Of a stretch of DNA of 64,000 nt, positions 55,840-64,000 are shown piece by piece. The notes under the pieces are model-generated. The model had not been told where the DNA came from. It ran no database searches and saw nothing but the letters and a program-made list of their open reading frames with translations. Position numbers and translations under genes: made by a program. Each line of letters starts with the position of its first letter. Within the stretch, counting starts at the first letter, position 1. The stretch is from assembly GCA_016648135.1 (NCBI GenBank), contig JADDOH010000478.1, positions 60,255-124,254 of the forward strand, read 5' to 3'. Source of the DNA: Agrypnia vestita. Taxonomy: Eukaryota; Arthropoda; Insecta; Trichoptera; Phryganeidae.

Positions 55840-56130
55840 TATATATAGTTTCACAATCCAATATACAGGACCAACCTACCAATGGTTATGCCTGTTGGAA
55901 GAGCTACTGCTATGCTGAACAATATTACTCTGGATATTGATCTGTTCCATGTCTCTGAGGGGGTATTCCGAAGCAGGGTTCTCCTACACCTTTGATGTGA
56001 ATGATTTTATGTTTGTTTAATACTTGCTTTTGTTTATATATGTTTATATATTTCACGTATTTATAACATGTACGAATTAAATTTGTGTTTTTTAATGTAA
56101 ATGTAATATAAAAACAGGTTGAGGATGCAC
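55840..56130 (+). mobile_element. CR1/Jockey-like 3' end, second copy
   Basis: Colinear with 21255-21420: CAATATACAGGACCAACCT, TGCCTGTTGGAAGAGCTAC, GGATATTGATCTGTTCCATG and CGAAGCAGGGTTCTCCTACA, then a different AT-rich 3' UTR. Coding is degraded. Confidence 0.6.
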
Positions 56131-56149
56131 ATCTCACGAATTCAAGCTT

Positions 56150-56350
56150 TCAACACATATTATTTATAACTAGCTGTAACTCTTAAAAAATGACATTACT
56201 TTTAAATGCTGGTTCCTAAAGAATTAGTATTTACTTATTTATAGCCGGTATTCATTAAATAGTAATAACAAATTTTATAGAAATATTTGAACACTTTTTT
56301 TATATTTCCCTGGCAGTTAATGGCACTTACTATTTTAATTCTTGGCGATC
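56150..56350 (+). mobile_element. SINE2, 5' part
   Basis: AACTAGCTGTAACTCTTAAA, GCTGGTTCCTAAAGAATTAG, TATTTACTTATTTATAGCCG and AAATAGTAATAACA, matching 58850-58990 inverted. No tRNA-like head here. Confidence 0.5.
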
Positions 56351-56511
56351 GAGGCCATTGTGCGTGCGTAAAACTAACGCGAAAACATTATTAAATAATT
56401 AATATTATAAATAAATTAGACATCAAAATAAAATCATAAATAAAATTTATAGGAATATTAAAGTTATAGGAATAGTAATCCGATTCTTAAAAAGGTTTGA
56501 ATAAAGGTAGT
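56351..56511. other. Short AT-rich spacer
   Basis: Nothing recognised. Confidence 0.3.
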
Positions 56512-57365
56512 ACATTTGTGGGCAAAAGGAACAACCGAATGAGTCTATAAAATCGAGTTTTGAGTTAAGTATGTAGAGTTGTTCTTTAGATACATATTCG
56601 CAAAGAAAAATCAGATGAGTCAGAAAATAAAATTAAAGGTGTCTTTTTTTTTAATTTTAAAAAGGACAAACGATACGAATTATTTTAAAAATTTGACAAG
56701 AAACAACAACATTGGTGCACTTGATTCAACGTTCTTGTGCAAAAAACAAAACTACGGGTGGAAAAAAAAAGATAAAAAATCTAAGGCTTTAAGAGATATT
56801 TCGTAAACAAACGAAATTCCAAAAAATTTTTGGATCTGATGTAAGATATTGAGCGAAACCGTCTACACTGAACATGGCTCGGAGACAGCGGAAAGATAGA
56901 TTTACTTCCTCAAAATCCGACAATAAAGTGCATGGTCTTGACACTCGAAATATGCACACTACAACAATCAACTACTTAAGCAGCTGAGATTGTACTTACG
57001 GAGTCTGTCCTGGTTCGTGGGTTGCAGAGCTCCGCTTTGTAAATTGTAAATCCGATTGTAAATCGAGTGAATTCGGAAGCAGAGATATTTATATTTCCGA
57101 AAGGCTTTAACTTAAAGTGCGAATATTTTTAGGAACCGCACGAAAAACGTCAATTTTCCACAGAGAAAAGATAACAAAACTCCAAATTCAAATTGTCAAC
57201 TGGTTTGGATTTCATAATTTTAAATCTCTTCCAGCAATTGGAGCAAAATACCTCGAACGTCAATTTCGACCAATGAGACTTCACTATTTCGATCGGCGGT
57301 CATCGATCACGAAACACCTGAAAACCTAATTTTTTTTTACTTATTCGATTGTTTCTTTCGCCCGC
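56512..57365. repeat. Unit with inverted GGGC-AAAG ends
   Basis: Left end GGGCAAAAGGAACAACCGAA (about 56520) and right end, complement of TTCGATTGTTTCTTTCGCCC (57340-57363), are inverted over about 25 bases. The interior includes short open frames (56579-56806 and 57117-57329) with no recognised domain. A non-autonomous DNA element is likely; the target duplication is not resolved. Confidence 0.4.
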
Positions 57366-57736
57366 CGAAGTATACAATGGAATAATCGATTTCATATAAA
57401 TAACAGTAGTATGTAATATTCCGATACTGTTTGCTCCCTAGAGTGGTATAATTAAATTAGCCCCAAAAATAATCACACCATATTACAGTAACCGCGTGGC
57501 GAGCCCAACAACCGTCAGATGACGTCATAGCTAAATTGAATTTCAATGTTACGAATTAAATACAACGGCTTTTGGTCTTAACCATGTATTACGAGCGTTT
57601 CCATTACATGTTATTTGCCTACATTTCCATACTCGTACATAGTCGGTTATAAATAGGACATTATATTATATGGACAATAAATTATCCCAGCGAATGAAAT
57701 AATCGTTCATTACACACCAACAAAATATATAAAGGG
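57366..57736. other. Unassigned spacer
   Basis: Nothing recognised. Confidence 0.35.
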
Positions 57737-58453
57737 ACAGATACACATGCTTATTTAGTAGCATGCTCATGAGCATGCCACTAATAAGCGTGCCCTAACA
57801 ACTGTACACACTTGCTCATTAGTAGCATGCTTATTAGTGGCATGCTCATAAATAAGCATGCCCAAAGCTAACAATCAAACACACATGCTTATTAGTGGCA
57901 TGCTCTTGTCATAGAATAGAGACGCTATTGTTCAAAATGGAGACTTGGCAAACTGAAATAGAAAATTCAAGTGAACCAATAAATCAAAACAGTTCCCGAG
58001 TTTCCATCCACAGATATTTGATTTTAGTTTTTATAATTTTTATTGTAAGATTTGAATCATTCATGCCTTTTAATAAAGTTTCATAAAAATTATTTCTCGC
58101 TATATTATTTTTACACAACGGTGACCGAGTATTCCACAGACATTCGTGATTCCTATAATAAGTCACGAAAAGTAATGTTTTATCATCTCCCCAACGCGCC
58201 ATATTTGTTTCATCTGTCGCGGACTGAGAAGATCGCATTGATAATACTAGCCGCGTAGCCCGTGAATGACATAAGCATGCTCATAATAAGCAAGCCTGTT
58301 CACACATGCTCCAAAGATACCCCTTCTCTTGGTGAATGACAGTGGCATGCTCATTACTACCAATGTGCGTACACACATGCCACTAATAAGCAAGGTCTAA
58401 AGAAGGTCGATACTGCGCATGCTCACGTGCCACTAATAAGCATGTGTATCAGT
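57737..58453. mobile_element. Element with GCATGC-box arrays and MADF remnant
   Basis: The 15-bp ends GATACACATGCTTAT (57740-57754) and its complement (58436-58450) are perfect. Inside each end is a subterminal array of GCATGC boxes joined by TTATTAGTGG / CTAATAAGC motifs, at least nine boxes in all, including the perfect 18-bp palindrome GCATGCTCATGAGCATGC (57761-57778). The core 57905-58260 carries a minus-strand coding remnant. PIF/Harbinger elements carry a second ORF with a Myb/SANT- or MADF-like domain and are a reasonable analogy, but no transposase is present and the class is an inference. Confidence 0.6.
57984..58238 (-). pseudogene. MADF-like domain remnant
   Basis: From ATG 58238 (or 58202) the frame reads MARWGDDKTLLFVTYY, RNHECLWNTRSPLCKNNIAR, NNFYETLLKGMN, then KIIKTKIKYLWMETREL and a TGA. 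This follows the MADF pattern: an early W/D-E-x-x-L-x-x-x-Y patch, L-W-N, K-N-x-x-R, a central aromatic helix and V/I-K-x-K-I-K-x-L-x-x-x-x-R-E. MADF domains are DNA-binding modules related to Myb/SANT. About 70 residues, that is one domain, are present. The stop in the last helix suggests truncation or a lost splice. Domain assignment is by eye. Confidence 0.5.
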
Positions 58454-58454
58454 A

Positions 58455-58990
58455 GCTTAATAATAATAAAACTTTATTCCAGTATGTGGAGAGGTTAGTG
58501 CAGTCCCACACATGCCATATAAGTATCATCAAACATAATAATTTCGTTATCTGTCCGTCTGTCCGACGTCTGTCTGTCCGTCCGCCCGTCTGTCTGTCTA
58601 TCTGTTTGTCCGTAACTTAGTTTAAAATCCGTAATTTTGTTCGAATTCACGGCTAAAAAACAAATTAAACGGCTGGAGATGAGGTTTGAACCCCGGACCA
58701 GCAAACCCGAAGGCGGCAAAGATAGCTATGTTGCTATCGACGAACCTGAATTACACAACAAAAATACACTACATATAGTACTTAAAAAAGACGCGATCCG
58801 TTTCATATTCCGCCCAGCATAATCACCAGGGTTTAAAATAGTAAATTTAACTTTTAAAAAATGTTCAAATGTTTTGATAAAAGTCGTTATTACTATTTCA
58901 TGGGTGTCGGCATAAATAAGTAAATACTTGTTCTTTAGGAATCGGCATGTTTAAATTCCGTCATTTTTGATGGGTTACAGCTAGTCCATG
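58455..58990 (-). mobile_element. tRNA-derived SINE (SINE2), long form
   Basis: On the minus strand: start AGCTGTAACCCATCAAAAAT (58984 down), body with CGATTCCTAAAGAACAAG, a tRNA-like block with GGTCCGGGGTTCAAACCTCA (B box), then a GACAGACGGACA simple repeat (58552-58615), and the 3' end GGAATAAAGTTTTATTATTA. The head-to-box distance is about 230 bases longer than in the copy at 4789. Confidence 0.55.
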
Positions 58991-59954
58991 TATTAAATTA
59001 CGATGCAAGCGATATATAAGAGATAAGAGGATATGGATATTTAAACGTAAATTATAATATGCAGGTACAAAATAGGTAAGATATATTTAAAGAAATAAGG
59101 TATATAGCAAGAATCATCTTAATAAATAGGACATACAAAGTAAGAAAGGTGCGAAGCAAAAAATTAATATGTTAAATATATGTAAATTTTATTGAAAAAC
59201 ACTGTTTTTTTCCCTATATATTTTATTTAAATGTTAGAACTCTCATTATCAATAAAATATTTTCACGGAGCAGCACGTATATTACACTAATTAAAATTAA
59301 ATTAAATATTCTATATATATTTTTGACATAATGAGTTGAAATGCAGTAGGTTATATACGATGCCCCTATTTTGAACTAATTAAAACTATGGAGAGATAGT
59401 CAGATAGGCTGACAATTAGATATTACTCAAACATAGAAATTCCATTTACCTCATGACAAAATTAATTCATCCTGGTCGGTCGCAGTACTAAATGGATGTC
59501 TGGGAATTACTAAACCAATGTTTGTATATTCCAAATATTATATACAGAACATATTTAGTGCAGGGTGATCTATAATAGTTAGGGGTTGAATTTATTTATT
59601 TAACTAAGGAATCTTAACAGTTTTAATCATTAAAATGTTTTAGTACAGTGTATACTGCAAAAACCAATCACAAAGATTCTCAGATGTTATAGGCGTAGTA
59701 AATTAAGTACCTAGTTTGTTGGATAAGAGAATATTTGAAAGCTAAGAAAGAAAACGACCCTTTTTTAATTCCAATACTCCACATTTAAAATATAGATGTA
59801 TGATTATCAACTGTAAAATGTTTGTATACTATTTCATGAGAAGGACTGCAGATGTCTCTACTATAGTCCCTTCAAATATATTGAAGGTTTGAATTTGGTT
59901 TTAGTTTTAACATATGTACAACTTTTAAATATTTGATAATGTATTGATGTTCTT
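58991..59954. other. AT-rich spacer
   Basis: Nothing recognised. Confidence 0.4.
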
Positions 59955-60090
59955 ACAGTGGAATTGGTGAACGTTGCATTGTGTAGAGTGATCACTTAAC
60001 CCAGTTCATACAGACTATAGCCCCTCCAGGGTACACCATCGTATAAAAAGAGACTTCCAAACACATTTCTCATACAAATAGCTTGTGAAA
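59955..60090 (-). repeat. FB1 arm, diverged
   Basis: GTGGAATTGGTGAACGTTGC, GAGTGATCACTTAACCC, ATAGCCCCTCCAGGG, ACTTCCAAACACATTTCTCA: inner-to-outer order of the FB1 arm. Confidence 0.55.
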
Positions 60091-61009
60091 TTTGCACAAT
60101 TTATCGTAATTAAATTTTTTTATTATCTTCAGAATACGGCCGGCTATAATCCTTCATCCAATCCAAGGGCGGCTTCTCAGATAAGACGCAGTCTCTAGGT
60201 ACAAGAAATAAATCGTTAGTGTTTCGCACACGATCAATCCAGCGGCGTAACATTGAACACTTTTAAATTTGGTAAAAATAACAATAAATGGCCGTGTGTG
60301 TGTGTGTGTGTGTTGGTGAACTCATTTGTAAATAAACATCGCCCGTGAAAAGTAATTAGTGAATCATTGTTGACCGCGTATGAATGAAAAGGGGTCATTA
60401 AGACGATCTCTAGGAATTATAATGTGTTTTGTTTATACTTCATGTTCATTCATTTTATGTACATAATTTTTACTATAAGGTTTACGTTTTGACTTTATTT
60501 CCGCGTCGAGGCCTCGACCAACTTGTCTAACTTTAAGAATTTTTTGATTTTATATGTATGTTTATGTGTAAATTTAATTCTTTGTTTGAAATAAAATGAG
60601 TGAAATTAGCGGGCTCATTACTGACGAATCCTGACAGGAGATATAAAGTTTTGTGCATTATTAGGACATCCGCGAGATTCGGAAATAAACGTATCTCACT
60701 GTGGAGGATGACGGCCGATCTCGCGGATTAAATTAAATAGTAAAAATATGTTTTTTGCCAGTTTTTAGATAACTGCGCAGCAGATTTGAAAGGCCGTTCA
60801 AATGGTCGCGCAGGCCGATGTTTGAACGCGACATGTCGGCACCTGCCGGGGGTCGCTGTAAAACCAGAAAGTTCACGAGATAAACTCAGAAAAAGTGCAC
60901 AAAATCTGGCATGTTGTATATCGTTGGATTTGGAATGTCATTTCCTGTCAGAATTCGTTATAAAATAAAGAATCGGATTAGTTTGGAAGGAGATACATCA
61001 AGAGATAGG
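60091..61009. other. Unassigned, with (GT)n and a short inverted repeat
   Basis: GT microsatellite at 60294-60314. ATCCGCGAGAT at 60668-60678 with its complement at 60718-60728 (11-bp arms). 60650-60870 is GC-richer with no coding recognised. Confidence 0.4.
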
Positions 61010-61560
61010 AATCGGCCTTTTTGAGGCGATTTATGAACGCCGACACATCCGGACACATTGGTCCTAATTAAATTCACATGCAGATGTGCCAGGCGTTCAA
61101 TTTGACGTAACCTTTATATATGTACATCTCCCCGTTCGGGAGGTAATTTGGCTAGACGGGCAAAATGGTCCATCTAGAGGATGAGCTGGCGCGGTAACGC
61201 CCGAGCGGGCGACTTTGATCCGCTCGGGAATGCTGCGTTCACCACCATCCGCCGCCACTGGGTATTCTCGAGATGTCTCTCCCCTCCGTTTCTTATCCCA
61301 TTTTGACCGTTGATTTCCCGTTATGTCTAGATTTTAAGTATAAATAAAGGAAGATTCCGTAGACCCAGCATCCTCAGTTCGCCGAGACTATTTTTACATC
61401 GTTACGCTGCCGGTCCGCGGAATCGTTTTTTGCTAGAAAAAAGTGCCTTTTATTTTTTATTTAATTTCCTGAAAAGTGTTTTTGAAATTTCTTATTTACC
61501 TTTTTGTTAAAAATAATAACTTTTAACTTTATACTGAATTTCTCCCACCATAACACGGAG
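61010..61560 (+). promoter_or_regulatory. Candidate core promoter, probably LTR or 5' leader
   Basis: TATAAATAAA at 61339-61348 and an arthropod initiator TCAGTT at 61374-61379 lie about 37 bases apart. Upstream (61199-61228) is a strong GC hairpin: CGCCCGAGCGGGCG nested with CCCGAGCGG...CCGCTCGGG. Downstream is AT-rich with no credible ORF. The region is much GC-richer than the flanks. The promoter could belong to an LTR (no TG...CA ends found) or a host gene. Confidence 0.35.
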
Positions 61561-62219
61561 ACCCACCCTTTATTTAACTATTTTTAAATTCGATTTTAGC
61601 CGCTCGGGTTTTAAAATATTTTGGGTATTTTTTAATAGTTTTTCGAACTTGGTATGGCCTTGTGCGTACCAGTTAGGTTACCGATCAGAATATACCAACT
61701 GGATTAATCGTCAACAAATAGGCAATACAACAATAACTAACCAATTTACCAACTATTTGTTTCGCAGCAAAAATGCTTTAAGAAAATATGTGAAAATTAA
61801 CTGTACTCTAAAACCTTTAAACACTAATTACTGTCAACAAATGAATGCCGACCACTGTATATCAATGCACACAAGGTGAGTGTTTTAAAGCTTTTCATCC
61901 CCATCTACCTACCCCAGCGATAAAGCCTTGACGGTAAGTATACCGGTATTATTTAGTATGTTATTTTCATCAAACATTCAGAGAAATAATACATCTATAT
62001 ATATATATTTGATCTTACAAACATTTGAATACTTAATTTAATATTTTATGCACCCCAAAATATGAAACGACACGAACGTATTATCAAACATGAAACTAAA
62101 AACTGAAGTTTGCTTTAATGTATGAGGTGTTTGACCTGACATATTTATATGCTAGGGGAGCGGAAAAATGTCAATAAATTGTTTTGTAAAGCATTTCATA
62201 ATTTTCTTTTTCAACTACT
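61561..62219. other. Unassigned spacer
   Basis: Nothing recognised; the open frame 61649-61879 has no motif. Confidence 0.4.
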
Positions 62220-62425
62220 TCGTGGTCAGTTGACAAAAATAGTAAATTAATAAGCTGTGATATGGCACATTTGATCTTACAATAATAAAGAAACTGTGGT
62301 ATGGCACATTTGATCTTACAATAATTAAGAAGCTATGGTGTGGCACATTTGATCTCACAATAATTAAGAAACTATAGTACGGCACATTTAAAGAGTTAAG
62401 GTTGTTATTACGGTCGTTAGACATA
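62220..62425 (+). repeat. 39-bp minisatellite, left part
   Basis: Units of the form AAGCTATGGTATGGCACATT followed by TGATCTTACAATAATTAAG, about four copies. Continues at 63135-63460; the two parts are separated by the element at 62426-63134. Confidence 0.8.
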
Positions 62426-63134
62426 TTTACCTGTAAATGGTTGCGGATATTTTATACGAACCGTATGTTTTTCCGAGTAACGATTCTTGAAGTTTCGTTA
62501 AATGCTAACATAGACTCGGGAATTGCATTCCCTACTTCCAACCAGATGAGTTGTAATTCTGTGCTTGGGAGTAGGGACTTCAATCCCGGGGAGTTTTATT
62601 TTTTTGCCATGTTTGTTTTTTCTTTTTTCCTTGCGTCCCATGTTAGAATTATTTTTTTTTGTCAAATCATACTCTTTCGGTTTGTTCTGGTTTTTTGCAA
62701 ATTTGTTTTTTTTTTTTTTTTTGTTTTTTTTTATTTGATTACTTTTTTTTTCTCACAAAAACATTACTCAATAGATACCGTTAGACTCTATTTTATGTTT
62801 TGTATTTTCTAGTTATAATTATATTTTATGAATTAATTCCATTTTTTTTATTACCAAGATATTTTCGTCATATTTTTTTTTTTTTTTTTTTTTGTACTTA
62901 TTTTGTTTTTTTTTTCAAAATAAAATTTATTTATTTATATCATATTTTTTTTTTTTTTTTTGTTTTTTTTTTTCAACTCTTTTATTCAACGTCATCAAGA
63001 GGACAACCTTTACCCATGGAGGTAGAGGGCGGACTCCTGATGACGTTGACTAAGCATTCAACGAAACGTCGATCAATCGTTTCTCAGAAAAACATACGGT
63101 TCGTATAAAATATCCGCAACTATTTACAGTTAAA
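62426..63134. mobile_element. TA-flanked element with 80-bp terminal inverted repeats
   Basis: Ends start TTTAACTGTAAATAGTTGCG (right, complemented; left TTTACCTGTAAATGGTTGCG) and continue GGATATTTTATACGAACCGT. Arms 62426-62505 and 63050-63134 are about 85-90% alike by eye. TA at 62424-62425 and 63135-63136 is the target duplication typical of Tc1/mariner-type elements. The interior is T-rich (62590-62980) with a short inverted pair CAACGTCATCA / TGATGACGTTG (62990 and 63041). No transposase. Confidence 0.7.
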
Positions 63135-63460
63135 TATGGCACATTTCATCTTACGATGATTGATAAAAATATTAAGTTAAGAAGCTATGGTATGGCAAAT
63201 TTGATCCTATAATAATTAAGAAGCTATGGTATGGCACATTTCATCTTGCACTAATTAAGAAGCTACGGTATGGCATATTTGATCTTACAATTATTAAGAA
63301 ATTAAGGTATGACACATTTTATCTTACGATGATTCACAAAAATAGTAAATTAAGAAGCTATAGTATGGCATATTTGATCTTACAAAGAAACTAAGGTATG
63401 GCATATTTAATCTTACAATAATTAAGAAGCTATAATATGGCACATTTGATATTGCACGTC
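63135..63460 (+). repeat. 39-bp minisatellite, right part
   Basis: About eight diverged units, some preceded by ATTCACAAAAATAGTAAATT, which also occurs at 62232 and suggests a higher-order unit. Confidence 0.8.
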
Positions 63461-63479
63461 ATCACAATTCAGATATTTG

Positions 63480-64000
63480 CATCTTTCTAAGTCTTCTTCT
63501 CCTTCTTGTTCTGGAACATTTATCTATTCTTGAGTGGGAGCTGTCCTCTTGGGAAGTGGAGCACCAGCTATCTCTCCATCTTTTTGGTGGTCTTCCATGC
63601 GAGGTCCCGCGGGTATATTATAGGCAACTATGGGAATTCTTTGATTACTCATCCTGTCTACGTGGTCTCTCCAGTACCAATTTCTTTTCCTATCCCATCT
63701 CACGATGTCTTCTGACTGACGGGTCTCTCTTATTTTAGCCTAACTATGTCTCTGAGAGTCTTCCCTCCTAAAGTGCGCAGAACTCTCATCTTAGACGTTC
63801 GAAGAAGGCTTTTTGTCCTACTGTTCTGAGCGTGTTGGCGTCGCATCACCAGCTAGTTCCAGCTAGCTTACTGACTATGGTAAGCCTTGATCTGTGTTTT
63901 ATGCTCATTGTTTCCAAGTGTTGTTGGTAATTCATGCTCCAGTCCAATACAACCCTACGATATCGGGAATCAGGGTCATGGCAGATATTGTTTCAATCAA
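63480..64000 (-). mobile_element. Non-LTR RT 3' end (two joined pieces), runs off the window
   Basis: From 64000 down, the minus strand encodes VLDWSMNYQQHLETMSIKHR, SRLTIVSKLAGTSW and NTLRT, a Jockey-like or RTE-like segment. From about 63800 down it reads VLRTLGGKTLRDIVRLK, RKRNWYWRDHVDRMSNQRIP and NIPAGPRMEDHQKDG, the endonuclease-RT linker and terminus of another group. The two parts are in different frames and probably represent different elements. The 5' part lies outside the window. Confidence 0.6.

Noticed and set aside
60786..60968. 60-codon frame in a GC-richer patch
   Set aside because: Starts outside a good context, no motif, and no continuation through a splice site.
62220..63460. 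A CRISPR-like array, from the evenly spaced repeats
   Set aside because: The 39-bp units are contiguous without unique spacers and the genome is eukaryotic; it is a minisatellite.

Overview
The window is an AT-rich eukaryotic sequence, almost certainly arthropod and most likely insect. The main pointers are a complete cecropia-type mariner copy, many 3' ends of RTE-like and CR1/Jockey-like non-LTR retrotransposons, a Penelope-like element with a GIY-YIG domain, several tRNA-derived SINE families and a solo-LTR family beginning TGTCACG and ending CGTGACA. I see no rRNA, no credible tRNA, no CRISPR array, no operon and no clearly identifiable host gene. A moth would fit (cecropia mariners, SINE density), but the sequence does not settle the species.

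The layout is a graveyard of nested transposable elements. On the minus strand, broken reverse-transcriptase (RT) 3' ends lie at 250-675, 4286-4425, 5974-6240, 6650-6860, 7022-7975, 8705-9172, 10070-10715, 22745-22960, 32962-33450, 36840-37115, 46300-46400, 52490-52915 and 63480-64000. Plus-strand ones lie at 12950-13205, 20655-21910, 26868-27610, 28935-29060, 33505-33630 and 55840-56130. A Penelope-like fragment is at 2130-2650. The mariner (16438-17722) has TA target duplications, identical 28-bp terminal repeats and a transposase broken by one frameshift and one nonsense codon.

Between these sit non-autonomous families that I could define only from internal repetition. They are: (a) FB1, a foldback family whose arms carry the palindrome AAGTGATCACTT and a GTCTC-ACA-GAGAC hairpin (nine loci); (b) a family with ACTCCC ends and a conserved internal hairpin (1063, 15133, 20305, 25844, 44350); (c) a second foldback family with two kinds of termini (4513, 37700, 45475, 48000, 49060); (d) LTR-like units with TATA boxes but no gag-pol (about eleven); (e) four SINE families. 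Single elements of note are a TTAA-flanked unit with G9/C8 ends (50477-51385), a TA-flanked unit inserted in a 39-bp minisatellite (62220-63460), and a unit with many GCATGC boxes that carries a MADF-like coding remnant (57737-58453).

Two short open frames, 37122-37385 and 43058-43288 (both minus), encode possible N-terminal membrane anchors and are the only weak candidates for host exons. Two perfect hairpins (43880-43964 and 38163-38203) belong to no family I could define. Overall the window looks like heterochromatin, a long intergenic or intronic region, a degenerate sex chromosome or a piRNA-cluster-like locus. Choosing among these needs data outside the sequence.
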